The notes under the pieces are model-generated. The model was not told where the DNA came from. It saw only the letters and a list, made by a program, of their open reading frames with translations, and did not search any database. The position numbers and the translations under genes are program-made. A stretch of DNA of 64,000 nucleotides from Nevskiales bacterium (GTDB lineage: Bacteria; Pseudomonadota; Gammaproteobacteria; Nevskiales; Nevskiaceae), in the NCBI GenBank assembly GCA_028698335.1, contig JAQVDP010000006.1:1-64000 (forward strand). Reading direction: 5' to 3'. This document shows, piece by piece, positions 34,506-43,574 of the stretch (positions are counted from its first letter, which is position 1; each line of letters begins with the position of its first letter).

Positions 34506-35309
34506 TCAGCCCAGCAGCTGCTTACGGATCGCTGTGCGATACCACGCGTCCGGCAACAGGCGACGCAGGAGCAGCAGCGCCCGGGCGTCGCTGCCGACCG
34601 GATAGCGCAGGCGTTTCGATCCGTCGGTGGCGGCCTGCCAGATCGCTTCGGCGACCGCCGACGGGGGCGCGCCCTTGGCGCCCGCGGCATTCATCCGGCG
34701 CATGCCGGTCTCGACGACCGCGTTGTACTCGCTGCGCGCGGGGTCGTGGGTGAAGTCCGCCGAGCGGTCGTAGAAATCGGTCTTGATCGCACCAGGTTCG
34801 ATCAGCTTGACGCGGATGCCGGTGGGTTCGAGCTCGAACTGCAGCGATTCGGAAAAGCCGTCCACCGCCCACTTGCTGGCGTGGTAGACGCTGTAGAACG
34901 GAAACGCGAGGCGTCCGCCCATGCTCGCGACGTTGACCAGCACGCCACGGCCGCGCGGGCGCCAGCGTTCGATCATCAGGCGACACATGCGCATCAGTCC
35001 GAACACGTTGGTCTCGAACTGCTTGCGGATCTGCGCATCGTCCATCGACTCGAAGGTGCCGACCAGGCCGTAGCCGGCGTTGTTGACCAGCACGTCGATA
35101 TCGCCGAAGCGCTGGTGGGCGGCATCCAGGGCCGCGTCGATCGACGCTGCGTCGGTCACGTCCAGCGCCAGTTCCAGCCAGCGCGGATCGGTCCGCTCCT
35201 GTCGCGGCGTCCGCATCGTCGCCACCACGTTCCAGCCGCGCTCGAAGAACAGCTCGGCGGTGGCGCGGCCGATGCCGGTGCTGGCGCCGGTGATCAGAAT
35301 GGTCTGCAT
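34506..35309 (-). CDS. Short-chain dehydrogenase/reductase
   Basis: The 267-residue protein has the classical SDR build: ILITGASTGIGRATAELFF (cofactor motif TGxxxGIG), NNAGYGLVG, NVASMGGRL with the active-site Ser region, and YHASKWAVDGF with the catalytic YxxxK. An Arg/Thr at the end of strand 2 (ATMRTPRQERTDP) suggests NADP preference. The substrate, probably a lipid ketone or sterol-like alcohol, is not determined. It is convergent with terC (8 bp apart). Confidence 0.9.
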   Translation of the reverse strand: MQTILITGASTGIGRATAELFFERGWNVVATMRTPRQERTDPRWLELALDVTDAASIDAALDAAHQRFGDIDVLVNNAGYGLVGTFESMDDAQIRKQFETNVFGLMRMCRLMIERWRPRGRGVLVNVASMGGRLAFPFYSVYHASKWAVDGFSESLQFELEPTGIRVKLIEPGAIKTDFYDRSADFTHDPARSEYNAVVETGMRRMNAAGAKGAPPSAVAEAIWQAATDGSKRLRYPVGSDARALLLLRRLLPDAWYRTAIRKQLLG

Positions 35310-35404
35310 GTGCGGTTCTCCCCGGGCACGGGCCGGCCTGATGCCGGCCCCATCGGCGCCCATTGTAGGCGGGCGCGCTGCGGCCGCCGTAGCGCCAGCA
35401 GGCC

Positions 35405-37045
35405 CTAGTCCGGATCCGCTTCGTCGACCACCGCGCGATTGCCGCCGCCGGCGAAGGCATCGGGGTGCGCGGCGAGGCGATCGGCGGTCCAGCCGGCGAA
35501 GTAGCGCGAGCGATAGGGGGACGTCCAGATCGCGGCCTGTGCCTCGGGGCTCTGATCCAGGCGCTTGATCTCGCCGACGATCAGGCCGTCCGGGTGCTGT
35601 GTCAGCCAGTGCCGGATATCCGGACCGTGCAGCTCCTGCAGTGGCTGCCGCAGCCGGCCGAAGAAGTCGAACTGGCCCCGGTAGACCCCGGCGAACGCGA
35701 CCGGGCGCCGGGCCTGTTCGGCCGCGATGCGGTCGCTCAGTCCGCGCAGGTCGAAGCGCTCCAGCGCGGGTCGGGCGACGCCGGTGTACAGCGCCAGCGT
35801 CGCCGCGGCGGACAGCAGTCCGGACAGCGCCAGCGCGGCCGTGCCGTTGCCGCGCCAGCGCCACAACAGGGCGCCCGCGGTCGCGGCCAGGGCGATGCCC
35901 CACAGCGGCGACACCCCGGCCGCCCAGGGCAGCTTCGGCAATTGTGCCGCGGCCAGGGGCAGCCCCAGCATCAGCAGGCCGAGCGCGGCGACCGGCAGGG
36001 CGATCCACAGCCGTTGGCCGGTTTCTGCGCCCGTCGCGGCGATCATCAGCGCCAGCAGCGGGAACATCGGCAGCAGGTACTGCGGCTGCTTGCCGCTCAT
36101 GATCGAGATCACGGCAAAGACGAAACCGCTGACGCCGATGCAGAAGCGCAGGCCCGTCGAACCCGCGAGGCCTTGCCGCGCGCCCCGGTACAGCCCGCGC
36201 CAGAACGTCGGGGTCAGGCTCCACGGCAGCCACAGCAGCGGCAGGACCGCCAGATACCACCACAGCGGGCGGGCGTGGTCGAAGGATTCGCTGACGCGTC
36301 CGGCGCCCTGGTTCCACAACAGGGCATGCGCATAGGCCTGGCCGCCCTCGCGCAGGGCCGGGACCAGCCACAGCGCGGCGATCGCAAGCCCCGACAGGCC
36401 GGCGGCGGCGCAGCGGCCGATCCAGCGCCACGCGGAGCGGGCATCCCCCAGTGGCAGCAGCATCAGCATCGCCGGGGCGGTGAACAGCACCACGACCGGG
36501 CCCTTGGCCATGATGCCGATGCCGACCGCGATCGCGGTCAGGGCAGCGCCGCCGCGGGCGCCGTCGCGCATCCGCAGCAGGCCCAGCCAGGCGAGCGCCA
36601 CGAACACCGTCACCAGATGATCGAACATCAGCATCGTGGCGTCGGCCAGCCAGTACAGCGCGCCGACCAGCAGCCACGGCGCACGCGCGGCGATTTCGGG
36701 GTGGCCTGGAAACAGGCGCAGGCCGATGCGCTGCGTCAGTGCCGCCGATGCCAGTGCCGCGGCGGGGCCGAGCAGCCGCGGCCACCATTCGTTGACGCCG
36801 AACAGCCACCAGCCGAGGTGCATCAGCCAGAACAGGAGCGGCGGCTTGTGGCTGTAGATCTCGCCGTTGAGGTAGGGGACCCACCATTGCCCGTCCCGCC
36901 ACATCTCCCATGCGACCGCCGCGTAGCGGGTTTCGTCGGCGGGGACCAGCGGGCGTGCCCAGAGTGCGATCCCGGCAGCGGTGGTGATCAGCAGCGCCCA
37001 GCCCCAGTGGATCGCGCCGCGGTGCGTCGATGGTGAATCAGCCAT
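35405..37045 (-). CDS. GT39/ArnT-like membrane glycosyltransferase
   Basis: The 546-residue protein has about eleven transmembrane helices and an N-terminal first loop with RPLVPADETRYAAVAWEMWRDGQWWVPYLNGEIYSHKPPLLFW. The DETRYA acidic/Arg motif is the catalytic loop of ArnT/PMT-type enzymes, which transfer a sugar from a polyprenyl donor to lipid A or proteins on the periplasmic side. A C-terminal soluble domain (about 430-546) follows. The acceptor is unknown. Start at MADSPST; the frame is open 15 codons further. It is divergent from uvrD. Confidence 0.86.
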   Translation of the reverse strand: MADSPSTHRGAIHWGWALLITTAAGIALWARPLVPADETRYAAVAWEMWRDGQWWVPYLNGEIYSHKPPLLFWLMHLGWWLFGVNEWWPRLLGPAAALASAALTQRIGLRLFPGHPEIAARAPWLLVGALYWLADATMLMFDHLVTVFVALAWLGLLRMRDGARGGAALTAIAVGIGIMAKGPVVVLFTAPAMLMLLPLGDARSAWRWIGRCAAAGLSGLAIAALWLVPALREGGQAYAHALLWNQGAGRVSESFDHARPLWWYLAVLPLLWLPWSLTPTFWRGLYRGARQGLAGSTGLRFCIGVSGFVFAVISIMSGKQPQYLLPMFPLLALMIAATGAETGQRLWIALPVAALGLLMLGLPLAAAQLPKLPWAAGVSPLWGIALAATAGALLWRWRGNGTAALALSGLLSAAATLALYTGVARPALERFDLRGLSDRIAAEQARRPVAFAGVYRGQFDFFGRLRQPLQELHGPDIRHWLTQHPDGLIVGEIKRLDQSPEAQAAIWTSPYRSRYFAGWTADRLAAHPDAFAGGGNRAVVDEADPD

Positions 37046-37161
37046 TTGTTCGGATGTACTTGTGTTGATGCTGGTTCGGTACGCGCTCATGCACTATACC
37101 GGCCGTCTGCCGGATGCGGATGCCGGTGATCGCCGCTGGCGGCGGCTACAATGTCGGCAAC

Positions 37162-39441
37162 ATGCAGTTCAACCATCTTTCTCCCACGCTCGGCGCCCTG
37201 GTGGCCCCGCTCAACACTGCGCAGCGCGAGGCGGTCACCGCGCCCCTCGAGCACCGGCTGGTGCTGGCCGGCGCCGGTTCGGGCAAGACCCGTGTCCTGA
37301 CCCATCGCGTCGCCTGGCTGATCGCCGCCGAGGGGCTGTCACCCCTGTCGATCCTCGCGGTCACCTTCACCAACAAGGCCGCCAGCGAGATGCGCGGGCG
37401 CATCGAACGGCTGGTCGACGTGCCGATCCGGGCGATGTGGGTCGGAACCTTCCACGGCATCGCCCACCGCATCCTGCGCCTGCACTGGAAGGAAGCGGGG
37501 TTGCCGCAGAACTTCCAGATCCTCGACGCCGATGATCAGCTGCGGCTTGTCAAACGCGTGTCAAAGAGTCTCGATCTGCCCGAGGATCAGTGGCCGCCGA
37601 AGATGGTCACCGGCTGGATCAACGCGCAGAAGGAGGAGGCGCGCCGCCCCGAGGATCTCGGTAGCGTCGAGGACCTGACCCAGCAGCAGCTGGTGCGGAT
37701 CTATACCGCGTACCAGACGACCTGCGAACGCCAGGGGCTGGTCGACTTCGCCGAGCTGCTGCTGCGCGCCTACGAGCTGACCCGCGACAACGCCGAGATC
37801 CAGCAGCATTACCGGCGCCGCCTGCGGCATATCCTGGTCGACGAGTTCCAGGACACCAATACCCTGCAGTACCGCTGGCTGAAGGTGCTGGCCGGCCCGA
37901 CCGGGATCCTGTTCGCGGTCGGCGACGACGACCAGTCGGTCTACAGCTGGCGCGGCGCGCGGGTCGAGAACATGCTGGATCTGTCGCGCGACTTTCCGGG
38001 CTGCGAGATCGTGCGCCTGGAGCAGAACTACCGCTCGACCGGGACCATACTCGACGCCGCCAACGGTCTGATTGCGCGCAACACCGCGCGCCTCGGCAAG
38101 AAGCTCTGGACCGATACCGGCGAAGGCGAGCCGATCCAGCTCTACGCGGCGTTCAACGAGTACGACGAAGCCGAGTTCGTGATCAACCGCGTCAAGGAGC
38201 ACCTCGACGGGGCCTGCGCGTATTCCGACATCGCCGTGCTGTACCGGATGGGCGCGCAGTCGCGCGTGCTCGAGGAGACCCTGATCCGGGCACGCATTCC
38301 GTACCGGATCTACGGCGGGTTGCGCTTCTTCGAGCGCCAGGAGATCAAGGACGCGCTGGCGTACCTGCGCCTGCTGCACAACCGCCACGACGACGTCAGC
38401 TTCGAGCGTGCGGTCAATACGCCGACGCGCGGCATCGGGGCGACCACGGTCGAGCGCCTGCGCCAGTATGCCCGCGACCATGGCGTGTCGATGTGGCAGG
38501 CCGCGGGTCTGGCCGGCGCCGCACTGGGGCGTTCGGCGGGCAAGGTCAAGGAGTTCATGGCGCTGGTCGAGTCGATCGCCGCCGAAACCCGCGAGCTGCC
38601 GCTGAGCCGGATGACCGAGCGGGTGATCGAGCGCTCCGGCCTGCGCGGGCACTACCAGAAGGAGGGGCGCGAACAGGCCGAGGCGCGCCTGGAAAACCTC
38701 GACGAGCTGATCAGCGCGGCGCGCGGTTTCGAGCTCAAGGCGCCGGAGCCCGGTGACGAGCAGCCCGAGGTCGACCCGCTGACCGCATTCCTGACCCATG
38801 CCGCGCTCGAATCCGGCGAGGAACAGGCCGGTCCCGGCGAGGACTGCGTGCAGCTGATGACCCTGCACGCGGCCAAGGGCCTGGAGTTTCCGATCGTGTT
38901 CATGGTCGGCATGGAGAACGGCCTGTTCCCGCATGCCCGCGCGACCGACGAGGGCAACCTCGAGGAGGAGCGCCGGCTGTGCTACGTCGGCATCACCCGT
39001 GCCCGCAAGCGCCTGTACATGAGTTATGCCGAATTGCGCCGTCTGCATGGCGTCGAGCAGCTCGGCATGCCGTCGCAGTTCCTCAAGGAAATCCCGCCGG
39101 AGTGTCTCGTCGAGACCCGGCCGCGGGCCCACATGGTGCGCCCCGCCTTCGCCGGCGGTGGTGCCTACGGCGCGCGGCGTCCGGGTGGGGGCGGCTACGG
39201 CGGCGGTTATCGCGGCGAGTCGCAGGTGGGCGTGCCGCGCACCGCGATGCCGAAGGCGATGCAACCGGTCAGCGGCCCCAACGGCCTGCGTCTCGGCCAG
39301 CGGGTGACGCACGCGCGTTTCGGCGAGGGCACGATCCTGCAGTTCGATGGCGACGGCGATCGCACCCGGGTCGAGGTGCGCTTCGGTTCGGCCGGGACCA
39401 AGTGGCTGATGCTGTCGGTCGCCAACCTGCAGCCGGCCTGA
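37162..39441 (+). CDS. uvrD: DNA helicase II (UvrD)
   Basis: This 759-residue SF1A helicase unwinds DNA in nucleotide-excision and mismatch repair. Walker A is GAGSGKT (residues 37-43), motif II is VDEFQDTN, motif III GDDDQSVYSWRGA, motif IV YRST, motif V TLHAAKGLEF and motif VI YVGITRARK. A C-terminal Gly/Tyr-rich linker (RRPGGGGYGGGYRG) leads to the UvrD-type tudor-like module (VTHARFGEGTILQFDGDGDRTRVEVRFGSAGTKWLML). I see no LexA-type palindrome in the 116-bp divergent gap. The start ATG matches the family; 16 upstream codons are open. Confidence 0.96.
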   Translation: MQFNHLSPTLGALVAPLNTAQREAVTAPLEHRLVLAGAGSGKTRVLTHRVAWLIAAEGLSPLSILAVTFTNKAASEMRGRIERLVDVPIRAMWVGTFHGIAHRILRLHWKEAGLPQNFQILDADDQLRLVKRVSKSLDLPEDQWPPKMVTGWINAQKEEARRPEDLGSVEDLTQQQLVRIYTAYQTTCERQGLVDFAELLLRAYELTRDNAEIQQHYRRRLRHILVDEFQDTNTLQYRWLKVLAGPTGILFAVGDDDQSVYSWRGARVENMLDLSRDFPGCEIVRLEQNYRSTGTILDAANGLIARNTARLGKKLWTDTGEGEPIQLYAAFNEYDEAEFVINRVKEHLDGACAYSDIAVLYRMGAQSRVLEETLIRARIPYRIYGGLRFFERQEIKDALAYLRLLHNRHDDVSFERAVNTPTRGIGATTVERLRQYARDHGVSMWQAAGLAGAALGRSAGKVKEFMALVESIAAETRELPLSRMTERVIERSGLRGHYQKEGREQAEARLENLDELISAARGFELKAPEPGDEQPEVDPLTAFLTHAALESGEEQAGPGEDCVQLMTLHAAKGLEFPIVFMVGMENGLFPHARATDEGNLEEERRLCYVGITRARKRLYMSYAELRRLHGVEQLGMPSQFLKEIPPECLVETRPRAHMVRPAFAGGGAYGARRPGGGGYGGGYRGESQVGVPRTAMPKAMQPVSGPNGLRLGQRVTHARFGEGTILQFDGDGDRTRVEVRFGSAGTKWLMLSVANLQPA

Positions 39442-39460
39442 GGCGCACGGAGACCGGGGC

Positions 39461-40288
39461 ATGGGCGGCGGTTCGGTGGAGGCCTTCGTCGCACTCGCCA
39501 TCGCGCTGTCGGTGGTGCTCGGATGGATGTTCCAGCCGCGGCGCCCGCGCGTCGTCGCCGAGCCGCCGTCGCGGTGGCGCGAACGGCTGACGCTGCTGGT
39601 GCCGCAGAGCGCCTTCGTGGCGCCGGCGCAGCGCGGCAGTTACGAGCAGCACTGCGAGGCGTTCCTGCGCGAGAAACAGTTCGTCGGCTGCAACGGGCTG
39701 GAGGTCACCGACGACATGCGCATCGCCGTCGCCGGTCTGGCCTGCCTGCTGCTGTTGCGGCCGTACAACCGGGTGTTTCCGGCGGTCCATCATGTGTTGC
39801 TGTACCCGGACCGTTTCTTCGTCCACCACGAGCTGCCCGACCACGACGGTCTGGTGCACGACGAACCGCTCGAACACCTCGGCGAATCCTGGCACGGCGA
39901 TCGTGTGATCCTGTCCTGGCGTGACGTCGAGGCCGCGCTGCACGGCGACGAGACCAATGTCGTCGTGCACGAATTCGCCCACCAGCTCGACGACGAGACG
40001 CCGGAGATGGAAGGGGTGCCGGCGCTGCAGGACTATGCGCACTGGGCCGAGATCATGGAGCGGGAGTTCAAGCGCCTGCGGCGGCATCGGCGGCCGCCGG
40101 TCATCGACGCCTATGGTGCCGAAAGCCCCGGCGAGTTCTTCGCGGTGGTGACCGAGGCCTTTTTCCAGCGCGGTGCGGCGCTCAGGCACCATCACGTCGA
40201 GCTGTACCGCCTGCTGCGGGACTACTACGGTCTCGATCCGGCCGCGGTCGAGTTGTGGCGCCATCCGCTGAACGGAGCCCACGCGTGA
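39461..40288 (+). CDS. mtfA: MtfA-type zinc peptidase
   Basis: The 275-residue protein begins with a hydrophobic segment (AFVALAIALSVVLGWMF), then a peptidase domain with VVVHEFAHQLDDE, which gives the HEFAH zinc motif, and a later EFFAVVTEAFF, where the Glu is the likely third ligand. MtfA in E. coli regulates the PTS by binding the repressor Mlc. It is 19 bp after uvrD and overlaps the next gene, so the three are probably one transcript. Confidence 0.88.
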   Translation: MGGGSVEAFVALAIALSVVLGWMFQPRRPRVVAEPPSRWRERLTLLVPQSAFVAPAQRGSYEQHCEAFLREKQFVGCNGLEVTDDMRIAVAGLACLLLLRPYNRVFPAVHHVLLYPDRFFVHHELPDHDGLVHDEPLEHLGESWHGDRVILSWRDVEAALHGDETNVVVHEFAHQLDDETPEMEGVPALQDYAHWAEIMEREFKRLRRHRRPPVIDAYGAESPGEFFAVVTEAFFQRGAALRHHHVELYRLLRDYYGLDPAAVELWRHPLNGAHA

Positions 40289-40734
40289 GCGGCGGCGCGG
40301 ACGAGCTGATCGAGCTGATCCGCCAGGGCCGCAAGGTCGAGGCGGTGCGTCTGCTGCGCGAGCGCACCGGCATGGGCCTCGCCGCGGCCGCCGACGCCGT
40401 GGCGCGGATCCGCACCCTGGCCGACGCCGAGGCGGCACTCGCCGGAGCGGCCACGCCGGACGCGGGGTCGAAGGCCGCTTCCCCGCACGCGCCGTCGCGG
40501 GCCGCCGTCAACGATCCCGAGGTCATCGCGCTGGCGCGTGCCGGACGCCGCATCGCCGCGATCAAACGGCTGCGCCAGATCAGCGGCATGAGCCTGAAGG
40601 AGGCCAAGCAGGCCGTCGATGCCCGGTTCGCGCTGGAGGGGCGGCCGTCGACGCTGTCGGGAAAGCTGACGGTGGTGGCGATCGTCATCCTGCTGGCGGT
40701 ACTGGCTGCCGCCATCGTCCGTGGACTGTCCTAG
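40285..40734 (+). CDS. Membrane protein with two ribosomal L7/L12-like C-terminal modules
   Basis: The protein (149 residues, GTG start overlapping the mtfA stop as GTGA) has two repeats of the L7/L12 C-terminal helical pattern: RQGRKVEAVRLLRERTGMGLAAAADAV (about 9-35) and RAGRRIAAIKRLRQISGMSLKEAKQAVD (about 85-112). A Pro/Ala-rich linker joins them and a single transmembrane helix (VVAIVILLAVLAAAIV) ends the protein. In L7/L12 this fold recruits GTPases to the ribosome. Whether a membrane-bound copy does anything similar is unknown. Confidence 0.75.
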   Translation: MSGGADELIELIRQGRKVEAVRLLRERTGMGLAAAADAVARIRTLADAEAALAGAATPDAGSKAASPHAPSRAAVNDPEVIALARAGRRIAAIKRLRQISGMSLKEAKQAVDARFALEGRPSTLSGKLTVVAIVILLAVLAAAIVRGLS

Positions 40735-40820
40735 GGGCTGTTGCCGCGACAGCGGTCGCGGCGATCGGCCGGAGGATCAACAGGTCCTGGCCGCGACCCG
40801 AGGCGTCGCACCGAACCTCC

Positions 40821-40853
40821 AAAAAAACAGCCCGGCGCGAGGCCGGGCTGTTT
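40821..40853 (-). terminator. Intrinsic terminator of the Ig-like repeat lipoprotein gene
   Basis: Read on the minus strand, AAACAGCCCGGC pairs with GCCGGGCTGTTT around a short loop and is followed by a run of seven T. It lies 22 bp after the stop codon at 40875. The T tract is shorter on the plus strand, so it acts mainly on the minus-strand transcript. Confidence 0.88.
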
Positions 40854-40874
40854 CAGGTCGGGGTCGACGGGGGG

Positions 40875-43187
40875 TTACTCGTCGGTGAAGCAGGCCCCGT
40901 AGACGTTCAGCATCTTGGCCACTGCCAGCAGTCCGCCCTTCATCTTGTAGCGGATGCCGTAGATGCCGGCCTCGGTGGTGGCGTCGTCCAGCGGAATCGA
41001 CACGAAGAAGCGCTGTGAGTCATTGACCAGCTGCAGCGCCGTCAGCAGCAGCCCGTCGGCATTGCTGTAGTCGGCATCGCCGAGGGTGACGTTGCCGTCG
41101 GCGTCGACCCCGGTGATCACCGACATGCTGTCGAGGCCGAGCAGCGACAGGGACAGCCACTGGTTCGGGTTCGAGACGATGAAGCCGGCCTGCTGACCGA
41201 GCTTGATCGGCAGCGGCTTTATAGTGCCGTCCGGATTCTGATCGGTCGAGTAGACGTCGACGACGATGTTGCCGATGCCGAGCAGGTCCAGCGGCAGCAG
41301 CAGCTGGGTGAAGGATTCCAGATCCGAATCGATCACCTCGCTGCCGTCGCCGGCGCTGATGACGCCGATCGGGGTTTCGCCGACCGAGCTGCGGATCTTT
41401 ACCGCCACGCTGGACGTGCGGGCCCACGGGATCTCGACGTCGTGACCGGTCAGCAGCAGCGACGGCACGCCGACGCCGCACTGGTCGAGGTCGCCGGCGA
41501 CGTCGGCGCCGACCGTTTCTACCGCGCTCTGGCCGCCGGGCACGCCGCAGCGCAGCGTGAAGTCGTAGTGACCGGCGAGGCCGGTGCTGTCGACGAACAG
41601 GCCGTCGCTCTGCAGCGGTTGCTCGCCCGCCCAGCCGCGGCCCGGAACGCCGCCGTCGGCGGTGCAGGTCAGGGCGTAGGCGGAGGTCCAGCTCAGCGTC
41701 AGGCCCTCACCGGCGTTGACGGCGGCCGTCTTGGCGGCGTTGACCCGCAGATCGACCGTCGGCGTGGCGTTGCCCACGGTGACGTAGACCGTGGCCTCTG
41801 CCGGCACTTCCAGCGAGGCATCGACGCAGGCGACCGAGTAGGCATAGATGCCGGTCTCGGAGGGCGCGTTGACCTGCATCTGGCCGGAGGTCGCCTTGGT
41901 GCCGGCCCAGCCGGTCGGGGCATCGCCGGTGGCGCTGCAGATCGAAGCGTTCGCCGAGCTCCAGGTCAGCGTGATCGGCGAGCCCGGGTTGACGCGGGTC
42001 GGCGACGCGAGCAGCGACACCGACGCGGTGGCGGATTCGACCGCGGGCGCAGCCGTGGTCGCCCAGGTCTGTCCGCCGGGGCCGTTGCAGATCAGCGCGA
42101 AGCTGTAGTCCTCGCCGTCGGCCAGGGTGATGTCGGCCAGCGGGATTTCCTCGCTGCCGGAGGTCTCACGCGGTCCGTTCCAGGCCGGCACGGTCGGGCT
42201 GTACGCGTGGCAGTCGGTGGCACCGGTGGCGGACCAGGTGATCACCGCCGGATCGGTTCCGGTCACCATGAAGCCGTCGATGGTCGGCGCCGGCGCGTTG
42301 GCCACCGACAGGCTGGTCTCGGCCGCGCTGGTATCGCCCTGTGCATCGGTGCAGGTCAGGCCGTAGGTGTAGCCGCCGGCCGCGAGGTTCTGCGCGACGA
42401 AGCTGCCGCCGCTGGCGGTCGGCGTGGTCGCGAGCCAGGCCGGGTCGTCGCCGGAGGCCTCGCAGCCGGTGGCACCGTCGACGGTCCAGCTCAGGGTGCT
42501 GGTCTCGCCTTCGGCGATGCGGCGGTCGCTGAACGTCATCTGCACCGCGGGACCGGTCTGGGTGACGTTGATGACCGCGCTGGCACTGGCGCTGTCGCCG
42601 GTGGCGGTGCTGCAGCGCAGGTTGTAGATGTAGACGCCGGCGGTTGCGGGGCTCGGGCTGAAGCTGCCGTTGGTGCCGCGCGCGCCGGTCCACGCCGGAT
42701 CCGTCCCGCTGGCCGTGCAGCTGTCGGCGCCGGTGGCGCTCCACTGCAGCGGAATCGCGGTGGTCCCGGCCTCGATCGTCTGCAGCGACGGCGTCAGCGA
42801 TAGCGACACGTCGCCGGTCACGGCGATGACCTGGACGCTGACGCTGTCGGAACTGGTCTGTCCCTCGTTTTCGCAGGACAGGGAGTAGGTGTAGGTACCG
42901 CTGACGTCGGGCGCGGTCAGGATGCGATAGCCGGTGATCGGAACCGGGCCGCTCCATTCGCCGTTCGGGCCGCCGCTGGCGGTGCAGGTGTTGGCGTCGT
43001 AGGCGCTCCAGACCAGCGGGATGGCGCCGCCGGCTTCGACCTGGCTGGGCACGGCATCGAAGCTGATGTCGGGCGCCGGCGGCAGGCTGTTCGAATCATT
43101 GTTGTCACAGCCGACCAGGCCCAGCGACAACAGCAGGCAGGCCGAGAGTGCACGCGTCGGCACTGCACGGGATCGCACGCGCTTCAT
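40875..43187 (-). CDS. Lipoprotein with six disulfide-type Ig-like repeats and a novel C-terminal domain
   Basis: The 770-residue protein has a lipoprotein signal (LLLSLGLVGC, Cys at about residue 27) and six tandem repeats of about 85-90 residues. Each has one Cys after a conserved Trp (LxWSA...CxASG) and a second near a Tyr-rich strand (GxYxYxLxC). This spacing suggests a beta-sandwich with an internal disulfide, as in Ig-like surface domains. A C-terminal domain of about 200 residues follows, with two further cysteines (DQCGVG, GACFTDE). A TACTCC-complement ribosome-binding site lies just upstream. It is probably displayed at the cell surface; ligand unknown. Confidence 0.82.
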   Translation of the reverse strand: MKRVRSRAVPTRALSACLLLSLGLVGCDNNDSNSLPPAPDISFDAVPSQVEAGGAIPLVWSAYDANTCTASGGPNGEWSGPVPITGYRILTAPDVSGTYTYSLSCENEGQTSSDSVSVQVIAVTGDVSLSLTPSLQTIEAGTTAIPLQWSATGADSCTASGTDPAWTGARGTNGSFSPSPATAGVYIYNLRCSTATGDSASASAVINVTQTGPAVQMTFSDRRIAEGETSTLSWTVDGATGCEASGDDPAWLATTPTASGGSFVAQNLAAGGYTYGLTCTDAQGDTSAAETSLSVANAPAPTIDGFMVTGTDPAVITWSATGATDCHAYSPTVPAWNGPRETSGSEEIPLADITLADGEDYSFALICNGPGGQTWATTAAPAVESATASVSLLASPTRVNPGSPITLTWSSANASICSATGDAPTGWAGTKATSGQMQVNAPSETGIYAYSVACVDASLEVPAEATVYVTVGNATPTVDLRVNAAKTAAVNAGEGLTLSWTSAYALTCTADGGVPGRGWAGEQPLQSDGLFVDSTGLAGHYDFTLRCGVPGGQSAVETVGADVAGDLDQCGVGVPSLLLTGHDVEIPWARTSSVAVKIRSSVGETPIGVISAGDGSEVIDSDLESFTQLLLPLDLLGIGNIVVDVYSTDQNPDGTIKPLPIKLGQQAGFIVSNPNQWLSLSLLGLDSMSVITGVDADGNVTLGDADYSNADGLLLTALQLVNDSQRFFVSIPLDDATTEAGIYGIRYKMKGGLLAVAKMLNVYGACFTDE
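41490..43065 (-). repeat. Six tandem Ig-like repeats within the lipoprotein gene
   Basis: Each unit of roughly 255-270 bp encodes the pattern LxWSAxxAxxCxASGxxPxWxG ... GxYxYxLxC. The units are diverged at both the protein and DNA level, so this is an old repeat array and not a recent DNA duplication. Confidence 0.8.
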
Positions 43188-43574
43188 GGATACTCCTAAC
43201 AAGTTGGGTCAAATCCGGATGGCACCCGCGCGAGCGCCACATCCCCACTTGGGTGAGGGTGTCGATGGCAACGGGCGGGTGCGGCTGAACGGACACAACC
43301 CATCACAAGGGCGTGATGCGACCGATCAACCTGACGGTGATAACACTAGGGGATACACGTGCTTGCGTGCGTCGGGGGGCGCCCGGAGGCGGTGTAGGCA
43401 AAGCCCGAGCAAACGCCGTAGGGATTTTCGTGCAGTGCAACATACGGCCCTGCCCGCCCCTTGCGTGGCGGGGCCGGACGTGTAGGCGCGGGGCTGCTCC
43501 TTGTCAGGAGAGGCTACCGCCCGGGTGCCGTAGATGACTGAAAAATGACAGGAATGTACTTGCCGCGCGGGGGC
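43188..43574. other. 387-bp gap upstream of the repeat lipoprotein, no gene seen
   Basis: No reading frame with a plausible start and family resemblance was found on either strand. The segment holds a hairpin CCCGCC (43453-43458) / GGCGGG (43467-43472) without a T tract, and a GGCG/CGCC stem near 43390-43418. It is larger than needed for a promoter and may hold a long leader of the lipoprotein mRNA. Confidence 0.4.
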
